From Piper betle (taxonomy: Eukaryota > Streptophyta > Magnoliopsida > Piperales > Piperaceae): a DNA stretch of 64,000 bases. Below, in pieces: positions 1 through 12,520 of this stretch (position 1 is its first letter; each line of letters starts with the position of its first letter). The translations under genes were made by a program, and so were the position numbers. Where the stretch lies: contig JAURVB010002660.1 in assembly GCA_033002965.1 (NCBI GenBank), positions 1-64,000 on the forward strand, given 5' to 3'. A model generated the notes under the pieces. The model worked only from the letters and a program-made list of their open reading frames with translations. It did not search any database and was not told where the DNA came from.

Positions 1-47
1 CGACCGGTTCTGAATATAAAACCCTGACTCGAATCGTGGGTTTTACA
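1..47. mobile_element. 3' end of an LTR, same family as the solo LTR at 30117-33023
   Basis: The first 47 bases match the last 47 bases of the solo LTR ending at 33023 with one mismatch, and both end in GGGTTTTACA. The rest of this copy lies outside the window. The next bases are not a recognisable primer-binding site, so this is more likely a 3' LTR or a solo LTR than a 5' LTR. The strand follows the TGTAACACC...TTACA convention and is arbitrary. Confidence 0.8.
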
Positions 48-400
48 CCAGCGGCCCAGATTTCACTGGCACCCCAGACCAGCCTGGCCGCTCGCCTGCC
101 CATCCCCCCGAGCTGGCAGCCCCTCGCCTACCACGACATCCCCCTCTACCACGGTCCTCCCCTGCCCGCCCCAAGCCATTGGGGCCTCCCATCTTGCCGC
201 CCGTCAGTGCCCTCCCCCCGCCCCTGCTTGTAGCCACGGCCCCCTTGTCCCCGGCTGCCCCCTTCCAACCCCCCCCCCCACTGGGAGAGGGGAACACTGG
301 GGGGGGGGGGGTGGTCCCGGGCAGCTGGGGGTGAGGGGTCCATGGCTAAGGGCAGGGGTGGGGAAGGGTGCTGGCGGGGGGTGGCGAGGGGTCAATGTTC
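48..400. repeat. GC-rich low-complexity stretch with C and G runs
   Basis: This is strongly C-rich up to about 280 and G-rich after it, quite unlike the AT-rich surroundings. It holds an 11-C run (269-279) and a 13-G run (299-311) that could pair as a hairpin, followed by many GGG/GGGG tracts (317-390) suited to G-quadruplex formation. Open frames here are proline/glycine-rich by composition only. I see no gene. Confidence 0.6.
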
Positions 401-3400
401 AGTAAATTTGTTCTGCCGACAAGTGATATCTTGCCCATTCAAATTCGAGTACAAGCCCTACAAATCTCTCTTGTTTATCTTGTCTACATTTTTGGCATGA
501 ATGTCGGTGCAGTTATAGAAATTAGTAGGGCATCGGGGAAAAAGGTGTGGTGCATTTGCCTTGAAGGCAGGCATGGAAAACAGGGTACTGGTTTTGCATT
601 CATCTAATATTTTGCCTTAGGTTAAGCAAATCTCCCTCTTTAGCATCCTCTGAAAAAGAAAGTGCTATCTTTTATATTAATCTTGCTCTAGTCAGAGTTC
701 TATGCACCGGACTGCCTGTCTTGAAGAAGAAGAAGAAAAGAAGCAAAAGTTGGTGATAAGGACATTTCACACATCATGTTTCCTTGAGGATTGCTGTGAT
801 TGGTACTGTTAAAAACAGAAGACTCATCCATATCATGCAGATTTTCCAGGACTTGTGCTTTAACGTTTTAACGGGGAAGCAAATCGATCTGCAGAACAGC
901 AAAAGCATTCAAGTAATTGGTCCCTACCATTCAACTCCCACAACCCCAATGTAACTTTGTATCAGTCAAAGCCTTTCTGAATAGTTTCATCTGTTGCCTC
1001 CTCGCAGGAATACACGACAGGTCTGCTCCATATTCAATCCTTCTGCAACAGCTGTTAGATTGGCCAGTGGAGGGACCATATCATACTATGTATTGCATTG
1101 CAACGATTTTTAACTGTGAAATTCATTCTTTATTTGAATAATTGTCATACCTTAAGTAGTTGAAAAAACAAAACTACTAGCAATTACATTGAAGAGGTGT
1201 TACTCTTCAAAATGATGCAAAAGATAGTAGATTTACCATCACCAATGGATAACTTTTCCTATGAAATCACTACAAAAAAATATGTCTTTTTAGCCACGAT
1301 AAGCCAGAGAGTATATTTAAGGTTTGCATGGACTATTCTAGTGTGGGGAAGTAATGTCTCTAATATAATTCTAAAAAACATGAAATAATATCTTAAATAT
1401 ACATATATCTATAACACTGTAGTCTACGAATTATATTGCCGTGGAGTATATATATTTTGTAAATATTTCTCCCTGGTTTTTAAATTATTTCGTGAACTAT
1501 AATTTTCCCTACGGTAATATAGCCCACAACAACCTTAAATATATTCTACATCTTATTGTGGACTATAAGGAAAAAAATAGGTAATTTGTAGTTTTTCAGA
1601 CAACTATGCAAATGGGTAAAAGATGGGAGGCTGGGCAAAGTCTAGTTATTTTAGTTCGAGTTCGAATTGAACTTGATCGAGTTTGAGTCGAGCATCATTC
1701 TCGTTCAAGTTTCCTCACCATAAGTTTGAAAATCTAGTTTATTTTTTACAATGCAATATTTTTATTTTATTTTATTATAAAAATATAAATAATATTCTTC
1801 ATAATTGATAGTCATATAATAAATATTATATTATATTAATTTAATTATTTTTATACCAAATTATCATTTTTAATGTTATATTATCTATGTATTGTTAAAA
1901 AAATTATTTAAAAATTATTTTAGAGAGTCGATACGAGCCAATTTTTTAATGATCGAATTTCAAATCGAGCTTTAAAAACTCGCGAGCTCCTGTTACTAGG
2001 AATTGAAGTATTATAAGTACGTACATTGAATGATTATATTAGGTTAACACTCTATGTTATGTCTGGCACTGTTGCACTCCTGTTTTGGTGTCAAATTAAT
2101 TGAAGTATGTTGTTGTGATTAAATTCCTGGGTTTTTAATAGATGCCAATTTTCTAGGTATGTTTCTGAAGAAAATTCTGAGCTGGTTTTTTGGTGTTCTA
2201 TTAAATTTTGAGATTCCAAGAGCAATGAATTGCATTAAATGTAGTAGGCTGTGACGTTTGGTTTGGTAGTCCATTCTTATAAGTTCAACTGCAAGCCGTC
2301 ATCATTTTGAAATTTGTTGACATTCCATCCCCCTTGCGTTTCTTCTTGATCACCACTGTTCTCTCTTGCAAGTGATCCCCTCTTCATCTCTCTCATTCTT
2401 CCACACAAAGCTCGGTATTTTTTTTCTGGGTTTTGATCTCTTTGGCAAAAAGAAGGTGGCGGCGAAAGGAAAGCCATGTATTGAAACAGTTACTGTGATG
2501 TTGGCCCGGTTCACTCAGACAGTTGAAAAGGAAGAGATGAAAATCAGATGATTCTGATTGAGCCGCGCCAATATCTTAGTTCTCTTTCATCCTCTACCTC
2601 CATGCCTCTATCAGTGCCCCCCCCCCTACAGTAGGTTTGCACATGATTTTCCAACTTTTGTTGATCTGATCTCCAGTTACATAGTTGATTCTTTTCAGGT
2701 TTTTCCAGACGTTGGACGAAGTAGTGGCATCAGTATGCAATGTTTGATTCCTCACACAGTAGTGTTTCAGCACTGTTGTGCCACTGCCAATGTTTATCTT
2801 TTCTAGAGTTCATTGAGAAGTACCACGTCTAAGACTTAACATAATCTTGAAGGGCAGGAACTAGTTTTTGGAAGTGACCTTGAAGAACTTGTGGTAGCTA
2901 GAGCTTTTCTATTTGCTGCAATATTCTCAATTGTCTTTTTCAGTTAACCGCCCTTTCGAATATGCCCGGACAATTCATTGTGCCTTGTGTGCTCATGTTA
3001 GACACATCAACTATTACGCGTTTCGCTTCGTAAACATAATACCATGAACATACCGTTAACTGTGGTTCACAAACTATATTGCAACTTGCAGGAGAGCAAA
3101 TTTCTACAGTTTATGTAGAACTTCATTTTACTTGTTTAGCATGTCGGCTGAGTTAATTAAGCACTTGAAGGGGATCTGAAACATTAATGGTCATTCAATA
3201 AACGAGAGGAGATTGTTATGTATAGTTACCGACTGCGGCCAAGAATAAAAACAAAGAGGCATTTACGTCCTAACTTCTAACATGGCTTCTTGAATACGGG
3301 GTCAGTGCAAGATTTAGGTATGGGACCCAGACCATTCAGTCGAAGGCAGGTTAGCTTGTCATGTAGCTTTCTCCTCTCTGCATCTTATTTTTACTTTTTA

Positions 3401-3590
3401 CCAGCAGTTATGTGTGGATCTGCAAACGTATCAGACGTCCAAGAGTTGATCTTATAAGGTGATTGCATTTCATTAACAACCTCCAAGCATATCAAATGAC
3501 GTAGAGCTGCTTTAAAAGAATGATGCTTATTTAAAAGTATGATGAACATATAAAAATCTGCTCTTATTCACCTAGCCAATTAATAAAAGG
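401..3590. other. intergenic, no gene recognised
   Basis: AT-rich DNA with scattered short frames. From about 1640 to 1995 there is a degenerate repeat built of TCGAGTTCGA/GAGTCGAGC-type words at both ends of an AT-rich core, resembling a decayed MITE. A 61-residue frame at 2366-2551 contains a lysine-rich stretch but matches no family I know and has no paralogue here. I would not call it a gene. Confidence 0.5.
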
Positions 3591-5070
3591 TTACACAAAA
3601 CTCCCGAGATCAACAACCATAACAGTGATGTCGTCCTTGTTACCTCGCATGCATGACAACTCCACCAGCACTTTGCACGACTCAACGGACGCACCGTGCT
3701 TCAACACCTCATTCACAGCCTCTTGATTTGTTACCTGCTTTCACATTTCAACTTCCATCAATTTTTTATGTCGTCTTTATATATATCTATATTCAAACTA
3801 TATATTGATCGATCGAGCAAGTTAATTAAAAGGGACTCAAAAAACTATATATTCAGAATAGCTAATAGCGGCTGTATATATTTATAAGCTGTGCATAATT
3901 TGAAGCTACCTTATACCACAATCCATCAGAAGCTAGGATAAAAAATTGGCATTCGGTAGTGAGACGGATTTTGCAAGTTTCTGGCTCAGAAATGACCCAC
4001 ATTTTCAGATGGGAATCGCCGATAGCTCTAGACACAGCCAGCGAGCCCTGAACTCTCCACACCCCATTGTGGACGTTAACGAAGCCTCCCTGCAACGACG
4101 AACGACACAGCTTGTAACCCTGTTGTTCTCGAGACAAAAGAAGTTGCAAAGCAATGTATCCACATGCACACTGGTTAATTCAATAACATGCAGTGACTGA
4201 TCAATCAAAACATGTATAGAAATAGAGAGTAAGCTGAGCATAATAGTTAATGTACCAAGCTTTGAATCCGGCAGCGTTCGTCATGCCTATCGACCTTTTG
4301 ATCATTGGTGACAGCATGGGCCAGGCAGTTTCTACTCAGAACCACTCTGCAGTCCCCAACGTTGGCTACCTGCGCTTCTCCATCCTTAATCAACACCGTG
4401 GCTGCGCAAACCCCACCCATCAGACCCTGCTCATAAAAGCATACAATTGATCATAAGTTTAAACCATGGACGTCTAATTAGTTAAGATATGCTAAATGAG
4501 TGTAATAAAGTAAGTCGGAAGAAATAAAATGCGGGAATTGTTAGTTGGTAGGAGATGAAATGTACGTACCTGGGCAAGAAAGTCGTCATCCGTGGTCTTG
4601 TAGCCGAGCTTGGTTGCCGTCACTAGGCTATCTTCAACTTCTTCTTCACTCGCCTCTTTCATGGCTCCTACAATGTTCTTACCAAGTCTGTCTGCAATGA
4701 AATCTACAGCTTCTTGACCACCGTGGCCATCACAAACCCCAAAGAAAGCCTGCAAATAGTATACATTTTAATCAGGTATAGCATAATCTTATGGTTTTTT
4801 AAGAGAAAGATCTTGCATATGCTAGCTCCATATATACACCTGCTTGTAGTTGCCTGCAATATTGGTGATGACTGCATATTTATCCTCCATGTTCTTTTTC
4901 CTGCCTCTCCTGCTTGCTACAAAAGATTCTTTACCTTCCACCTCCACCTCTTCCCTCTCATCCTCAGAATCCTCACAAACTTCATCTAGAATTACGCAAG
5001 CTTCTGGTATGACAATGCTTGCCGGCCTGTTCCGCAGCTTGTCATGCAATTCCGTACGAACTGCGGCCAT
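3591..5070 (-). CDS. Protein phosphatase 2C (PPM family, clade-B/AP2C-like)
   Basis: Five exons on the minus strand: 5070-4840, 4749-4570, 4426-4256, 4089-3910 and 3734-3591. All junctions are GT-AG and phase 0, giving 301 residues. The protein is a predicted Mg/Mn-dependent Ser/Thr phosphatase. Exon 1 has an acidic N-terminus, then [12 protein letters not shown]. Exon 2 has the metal-binding VCDGHGGQ. Exon 3 has [11 protein letters not shown] and DERCRIQSL. Exon 4 has [17 protein letters not shown] and [12 protein letters not shown]. Exon 5 has [11 protein letters not shown]. This order matches plant AP2C1-type (clade B) phosphatases, known to act on MAP kinases. The protein is short because the N-terminal extension is small. 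Oddities: the conserved DGLWD motif reads DGLWY, and the usual SGA-type segment of exon 3 reads LMGGV. The D of DGHGG, the D of GDCR and the D of KDD are present. The start is the first ATG of the frame. The link to CRK signalling is only positional. Confidence 0.88.
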
Positions 5071-6599
5071 GCTATTATTCTATTAAATTTATGGGGGACC
5101 AATGTACCTTCCGCAGCTGCTATTAAAGAATATCGATTGTTGCTTATTGTCTACCCTTTAATTTCCCACAGTAACAGATGGAACAGTAGAGAGATTATTC
5201 TTTCAACCTTTCAACAATTTAAGGAAATCATGCCATTTAGGAGGGGTGCATAGCCTTTGTCATACATTTTAGGAGCGTTTCAACAAGTAACATATAGTTG
5301 TAACTCCTTCAAAGAATACAACTACTAACTGCCAATAGATAATGTTATCAATTTATGAAAGAGTGTAACTAAAGGTATTTGACTAGAGTCGGCAAAGATA
5401 ACCCAAAACGTCAAAATTTCTAATATATTCAATGGATTGATCATGAGCATAATCTAGCGGCCGAGAAAGCTAAGTCTCACCATCCTCTCCTGGTTTTTCC
5501 CTAGTTTGCACAACATGCATTGCTCCTGGCCTAAACTCCGGTCTCCTACTGCACAAACTCGGGTCTCTGGCTTCCCATGAATGGCTGCTTGAGCTATCCA
5601 CAGACGGGTTAGTAAATGAAGCTACATTAACCATTTTTTGGAGGGAAAACTCCAAAACTGATTAATGTAGGGCAAGATTTTGTCATTGATTGGGCTTCTT
5701 TATTTTAGTCAGAGGAGTTACTGGAAGAAAAATAGGTCCTAAGAGTTTCAATATTAATCAATTCTATCATGTTCAGTTATAGTAGTTTTTTCACATTTAA
5801 TTATATTCTATACCTTTATAAATAGAGGTTCTTAAGTCATGTAATATATACAAACTATGATAACGATGAGTGAAGTGATTCTTCGATCCCTCTGGCCTCT
5901 TGTCTAAATTTCCATTTCTTTTCTATTGTCCTTCTAATTCTTATGAATCATTCTTTAGATAATTATTTGGGATCATCCACGTAGAAGTTCTAAACTTTAT
6001 TTCAAATTTCACCACCTTCACCTCCATCAGAGACCTAAAAACTGTCTGAGAAAAAGAGGTATATCTATAAGTGAAGGAGAAATGGTGGAGAAAAGGGAGG
6101 AGAGCTGGCTCCCAAAACTATAGATAAACCCTTCTTCCTAATTGCCCGAATAAAACTTAGGTTAAGAGATACCAGAGATGAGCAGCCCAGGAAAGGTTCT
6201 GCTGCTACATCAACCAACCTCTTAATCAACTCGGTCGAAACTAAATTACCAACTGTACAAGGAAGACACTTTCCCATATGCGGGAATAACTTTTGATATA
6301 TATAAACACATAAACAAAAGGGCGCCTAAGATGTGAATTGGATGAAAGTGATTACTACATAATGATTACATAAATGAAAATTTTCTATTGCTTGATGATC
6401 AATATGTATGATAATTCTAAGGATTTAGTGTATGAAGGATGCAATGGGAGTACACAAGAGAAAACCATGAAAGTGTACGTGTAAGGAAATTAAGATGAAT
6501 GCTTGAAGGCAAAGGGAAAGGTGGAAGGAAGGTTACGTTCAAGCTAGCTTGGGAGCCGCCAGCTCAGTTTGATTTGAAACTCGTGCTCGTTATCATAGA
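5071..6599. other. intergenic, PP2C upstream region
   Basis: This holds the presumed promoter of the PP2C gene (downstream on the minus strand) and AT-rich DNA. Two short frames on the minus strand (5655-5470 and 6277-6065) resemble nothing I know. Around 6540-6620 there is a GAACTCG/CTCGTG-type repeat like the one near 1.7 kb, abutting the CRK pseudogene. Confidence 0.4.
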
Positions 6600-7905
6600 A
6601 CTCGAATAAATACTTGGCTTGATCGGCTTGGAGTTGATCATCGAGAAGTATGTTTCCATATTTTATGTCTCTGTGATGATAGGAACACAGAAATCCTGGT
6701 GCAAGTAAGTTAGCTCACGAGCTATGCCAGCAATCTCCAATTCAGAGATTTACTGCCCATGTCACCTGCATGTTTGTTTTCTCAAAATGTTCGCATGAAT
6801 AATTTAAACCCATCAACGGAAAAAAGTTGTAAATTGTTAGATGTGCCTTACTAAATAAGATCTTGTCGAGGCTTCCCTTCTCCATGTATTCATACACCAA
6901 CAACAGATCCGAGCCTTTTTTGCAAAAGCCAAGTAGACTGACAAGATTTCTGTCTGGTAGATGTGTCTGGCCGGGCCAACCCACATCAACCCAATAAGAG
7001 CGCAATTAGGAAAAAAGATTTATTTTTGAAAAAAAGTAAGAAAGGGGAGCTTCTCCTAAGGAGTCCAGATTGTATAGAAATTTCCCCTTTCCTCTAACTA
7101 TGAAAGGCTGTTTTTGTAATATACAAGTAATAATAAGCAACTATAATAAGGGTTACTTGGTAGATTCTAGATTAATAATTTTTTTTCTCTTTAAAGGGCT
7201 ATTAACAAAATAATTTTTCTTTCTTTTTTGACAATTAAAAGCCAACCATAAGGTAGTCGTCAAAGGCCCTTAAAATAATAAAGGAATTGGCTCCTTTTTT
7301 AGAGTTCTCTTCGATGAACCTGTTGGGCTAGGGCGGGCCAATGGGCACAGATTGGTCAAGCCCGACCCAATTCTTTGACGGGCATTGACGGACCGATCAA
7401 ATATTGGGCCAAGCTGCCCGGCCCCACACTTCATCTCAGAGGTCAACCCAGGCGACCTTTTTGCTTACAAATTTCAAAAAGAAGCTTAAATTTTCAAAAA
7501 AGGAATTATCATTTTTTTGAACAACTGCAAATCCTCCCCTTCCTAACTTATTATCATCACTAAAGTTGCCGGTGGCGTCCTGGAGGTCACCATAGAGAAA
7601 ACTAATTGGCTGCTGCAAATTGGTCAAGCCTAATTTCATTATGCGGAGAGATCTGCAAGATCAGGACGACAGCATTATTTCTTATTTTCATGGAGTAATT
7701 AGAGAAAAAAGCACAAAGGGCAAATATGCAGTTGAATAAAGAAGATTAACATTACTAATCAGATGGGTTGCACTTGATACCTGATATGTTCCTCACGCCA
7801 TGTCGACGTCTTCGAATGACCAGCACCATGATAAAGAGAAGCAAGCAAGATGCAACAGTGACGAGCAAACTCCCACAATGAGCTTTGATCTTCGTTCCTT
7901 CCCAT
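6600..7905 (-). pseudogene. CRK pseudogene 1 (transmembrane and kinase exons)
   Basis: Decayed exons 2-5 of a cysteine-rich receptor-like kinase, in order on the minus strand. The transmembrane exon (7905-7781) contains LIVGV and, after a 1-nt loss, FIMVLVIRRRRHG. Exon 3 (about 7655-7510) has FLYGDLQDATGNFSDDNKL and the glycine loop GRGGFAVV. An exon 4 remnant (about 7000-6850) has [20 protein letters not shown]. An exon 5 remnant (about 6735-6610) has ELTYLHQDFCVPII, then a 1-nt deletion that destroys HRDIK. The DUF26 exon, the segment with the ATP-binding lysine, and exons 6-7 are missing. A GGCCGGGC-ended insertion (about 6967-7428) replaces the start of exon 4. Non-functional. Confidence 0.85.
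6967..7428. mobile_element. Putative MITE or hAT-like insertion in CRK pseudogene 1
   Basis: The stretch is bounded by GGCCGGGCCAACCC on the left and an inverted, imperfect copy (GGGCCAAGCTGCCCGGCC) on the right, about 460 bp apart, with a non-coding AT-rich core. It sits exactly where exon 4 of the pseudogene loses its first part. I found no clean target duplication, so the boundaries are approximate. Confidence 0.4.
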
Positions 7906-8255
7906 CTGCAGTTCTTTCCACCATTACCATTGTTTTTTTCTTCTATTTTTCACTACTTGTCCTATATGTTCAGCCCAACAAAAATTATACGCGGTATCAT
8001 TTTCATTCACACCTTTGGCTTAAGTCAAATCGAGGAAAATTGCATGCAATTATAACCCAGAGCTTAAGTACGTACGAGCTTGCATATTTATTTGTAGAGA
8101 TATATGTATGTGTATAGATAATCACCTGTTCAAGAAGAAATGGTTCAATGCTCAGATCATCGCACCTTGGACGGCTGACAATCTGTAGAACTATGCTGCC
8201 AAAACTGACTGCGTCAGTCTTCTCAGATAAATGGTCTTGAAGCATATACTCTTAA

Positions 8256-9110
8256 GGTAATGTTGGTGAACCCAAGAAAGGGAGGCGTTATGAGTTTGGA
8301 GTGAAGAGATACAAAAAAACTCTCTTCAACATTTATCAAGAAATAGATGAAAGAATGTGAAGAATATGGTGAGATGGACAAGAGACATCCAAGAATATTT
8401 CCTTTGTCATCTATCCATGAAATACTTGATAGTATTTTGAGATAATGAGGCAAGTGTATCTACATCAAATAAAGTATTGTGAAGAGATGAAAAATGCAAG
8501 TTAAGTGAGGAAAATGAAAAGATGAAGATGAAGGGAGTACCAGAAGAACAATGAAGATGGAAGTCATGTAAATAATATTGAAGACATGAATAAAAAAATA
8601 AAACAAATTAAACTTAAGAGAAGATGTTGAGAAGTAAATTTAATTAGACTTAAGCGAAGATGTTGGTAACTAAGTTTAATTTTGATATGATCAAGAATTT
8701 TTTTGTTAATATAAAGTCTAATGACTAAAATATTAAGAGGTAATATTAAACGTGGACATGGATAGGTGAAATTGACTCGAAATCCATATATAAGTGTTGT
8801 ATTTTAATATTAAATTGCGGCTTACCGGTTGAGCTCCATGATTCATTACTAGTTTTCATTGAATTTTGTTAAGATTTTCATTGTGCTCAATATAATTTTG
8901 TTAAGATCTTTGTTAAAGTAAAGTGTCATCTTGTCATCATATTTATATTTTGTTGTAATTCATTTTTTTATCCTTTACCACTGCCAGTCCACATATGTAA
9001 ACAAAATTTTCCCCAGCTTATCAAGCAGTTGACAACGATATGGAGAGAAGGCTCTGATATAATAATAAACACGAAGCAAATATTTTGCCAGACGGTTTTA
9101 TGTTTTGGGC
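8256..9110. other. Insertion of unknown type inside CRK pseudogene 2
   Basis: This lies between the truncated exon 6 remnant (coding similarity stops at about 8250) and exon 3. It begins near TGTTGGTGAACCC and is non-coding and purine-rich on the plus strand in its left half. It could be a solo LTR, but I could not find matching ends or a target duplication. Confidence 0.3.
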
Positions 9111-9572
9111 CTTATAACATACCATTATAGACAATAGCAAATCCTCCGCTACCTAAAATACTGACATGACTAAAATTTTTCGTTGCATCTTGGAGGTCAC
9201 TGTACTGGAAACTAACCAGTCGCTGCAGCCCAGAAACACCCAAGTCCATTAACCAGAGTTCTGGAAAACCAGAGACCCAAAACACAAAAGCCATTAATGA
9301 AAAGTTCGCAAGTACTTGGGGAAATTTAAAAATTAAATCAATAGTGTTAGTAACTTGCACCACAAATACCTATCATGGGCCAAATGCATATGAATACTGT
9401 GATAAAAAGAGCCTAGCAGAATGCAACAACTGCCACACTGGTTTTGATTCCTAAAATGCGTTTTTTGCGTTGGTTCTCATCCACATTTTACAACATGAAA
9501 CTGTCATAGATTGGCGCAGCTATCTCTTATACCATGTAATTAATGAAAAAATTTGGCGACGCCCGGAGCGAC

Positions 9573-9949
9573 CATAGTTTTAAAATTTTTTTAAATCTAA
9601 AAATTCTTTGAGTTAATTTCATTATATAGTTTGCCAAACCAAATTTTATGAATGACTCCATACTTATTATGTTATAATTGATTCTTCGAGTTAATTCATA
9701 AAATTTGTTAGAATGTATTATTTTTTTTATAAATTAATAAAATTAATACTTTTAAATAATATAAATTATATATTTATCAGTTTTAAGTATTAAAAGATCA
9801 ATATATACCAATTTCATATAACTATTTATTTATATAATTAAAATTTTAATATATATGACTTTGAATCAGAGCGGACTCCACTCCATATCAGGTTAACTCT
9901 ACTCCATGTCGTGTCAAGTTAAATTTAGATTTCTAGTTTTTAAACTATG
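9573..9949. mobile_element. hAT-type MITE with 8-bp target duplication
   Basis: The element begins CATAGTTTTAAAA and ends TTTTTAAACTATG (inverted ends). It is flanked on both sides by the same 8 bp, GGAGCGAC (9565-9572 and 9950-9957). An 8-bp duplication and CA..G ends are typical of hAT elements. The 377-bp interior is AT-rich and non-coding, so it is non-autonomous. A second member of the family lies at about 45676-46047. Confidence 0.85.
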
Positions 9950-9957
9950 GGAGCGAC

Positions 9958-11450
9958 GTGATGGGGACGTCAGCATGACCCCATCAGTGTCATTTGCGGG
10001 CGTCACCAAGTGGGACTCTTATTAATGACATGAATGAGTCTTTCCACCGGAATTATTTCAATGCGTGTCAACCTAAAATGATAATACAATAATGAAGTAT
10101 TAGGGTACTATTAGTATTTTAATATTTAATCAAATCTCTATTAGTCAATGTAGTTGTCAAAGGGCATACTTTATTAATAACGTAGGTTACTTAGATATAT
10201 GGTCAATGTAACTCACTTCAACTTACATTGTTTAAGTAATTTACACTTTTAATATGCTAAAATTAAGTCCATTCAAGAATTATTTTAATTAGGCCCGACT
10301 AACAAACCCTAACAGTCTTACATTATACATTGACTTTTATATTAGTAAATTTTCAAAGAAATTATGGGCTTCACTTAAAAGCAATTAGCTATTAAAATAA
10401 ATAGTTTAACAATTTTGGTTGATAAAGATAAGCTGATCCCGAGATATATAGGAGTATAAGCTGAAAGTAAATCAGTGCATTTATTTAAAATTTTATGGTG
10501 ATATTTTTGTTCCTACTCCATAAAATTAGTACCCTTATCATTTAAACATCCATGTAAAATCAAATAGTTCATGTTCGTTTGAGCTTACATAAAATAAAAT
10601 AATTATATTTTGTTCTTCATAATTCTCCAAGCAGGTATAGTTTTCAAAATGTGTATTAAAAATAATACAAGCGAAAGAGAAAATTATATTTTATACAAAA
10701 CAATGTTCTTAATATATTTACTCTTTATATTATGTAGAATTCTAATTTTCGAGCTTTTAGTTATCGGATCAAGTGTGTTCAAAACAAAAACAAGTGAACA
10801 TTTACTATTTTAAAACATAAAAATTTGGCTTTGAATTAATTAAACTGGGGGTATACCCACACGTTACACGAGGTTGTATATTTTTTCCTTTTATAAGTTA
10901 ATTATAATTATTTATAGTCATCTTATTTTTATATTATTTATCAACCTACTACCAAATCTAAATTTATTGTTTACTAATATATATCACATTAAACTAAAAT
11001 TATAGCTATAATTTAATTAAATTTATTTATATTATATCACACTTTTTAAAATACATATTTTTTGGAAAACTTTATTCCTTTCTAAATTATATCTTTTTTC
11101 AATATTTAAATTAAATATATTTTCTATTTTATTGTACTTTGCAAACTTAATATATCCAAATTATAATTATTAATACCTTTGTTAGAATTTGAATTAACCT
11201 TTCTCAAATGATTCACTTTGTTTGAATTTTAATCATTTTAAAAAATTTGAATCAACTCAAAAATACAATCTAACTCGATTTAAAATTCGATCATATATTT
11301 TCTTTATAAACTTTAACATAAATCCGTATATTAGTTAAATTGATATACTATTATAAACCTTATTAATATTATATTATATTTTAAAAATAATATATTCTAA
11401 CTAAATGGAAAGTTAGTATATTATAGTTAAGTATAATCCTAGTTGAATTA
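9958..11450. other. AT-rich intronic filler, no gene
   Basis: Very AT-rich sequence within the former intron of CRK pseudogene 2. No coding similarity or clear repeat boundary was seen. Short frames such as the one at 10610-10813 are consistent with chance. Confidence 0.5.
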
Positions 11451-12520
11451 AAAGGCATTTGGCAAAAAAAATTTTGTGGAGATTTTTAATTAATCAATTT
11501 AAAAATCAATGAAGATGGAAAATATAGGAGTTGATAAATGCACATTTTCTTATTCTTTACGGAAATTTTTAAATAATGAAATTACTAATCCAATAATGAT
11601 GGAAAAATAGGTGCTCATTTTTTGGTAATTTTTTATTAATAAATTTACAAAAATGATAAAGATGAAAATTTTGAATTTATAAACACATTTATTCTTTATT
11701 AATTTTGAAAATTTTAAATCAATGAAATAACTACTCCGATAATAATAGAAAATTAAGTGTTTATTTCTTTTGATAATTTCGAAAATTTTAATTGTTCAAA
11801 TTAAAAATTTGATAAAGATGGAAGATATAAATTGATAAAAAACACTTATTTTTTATTATTTTCGGAATTTTCAATTTTTGAAAATTTTTATCCGATATAC
11901 AAAGATGGAAAAATCAGTGTTTGTCTTTTAAATTAAAATATGATAAAGTTATTTCAATGATAAATTAGAAAATGGCTATGGTAGGTTACTCCACATTTTT
12001 ATTTTTATCAGATTTATAATTTAATTAATTAAAAACTCTAACAATAACAAAAAAATGTATGTACTTCAGTTCTTTACCGGATTTGGAATTTGAATAATTA
12101 TAAAATTCTGAAAATAATTAAAAATATGTGTATATAAACTCTTATTTTCCATCTTTATCATATTTTCAATTTAATTAATTAAAATTTTTGAAAATAATAA
12201 TATTAATAAGATTTGGAAAAATTCTAAAAGATGAGATTAATTTTTTATCTTCATCATATTTCTAGCTTAATTGATGAAAAATTCTCAAAATAATAATAAT
12301 AAATATGTGTTATTAACTCTTTTTTTCCATCTTTATCATATTTCTAATTTAATTAATTAAAATATTCCAATAATATTAATATTAATAAAATTTGGAAAAA
12401 AAATCAAAAGATCTGATTTCCCATCTTTTTCTTATTCGTAATTTATTTGATTAAAAATTCCTCAAATAATAGTTATAAGATTTGGAAAAATTCTAAAAGA
12501 TTAGATTATATTTTATAGAG
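11450..12520. repeat. AT-rich tandem array in inverted halves
   Basis: In the left half (about 11450-11960) short units recur roughly every 100 bp around the word GATAAAGATGGAA and its variants. In the right half (about 12000-12500) the same word recurs as its complement, TTCCATCTTTATCATATTT, followed by AATTTAATTAATTAAAA. The array therefore forms a large degenerate fold-back structure. No coding content. Confidence 0.6.

Noticed and set aside
5470..5655. 61-residue minus-strand frame upstream of the PP2C
   Set aside because: No homology recognised, no splice partner and no paralogue in the window.
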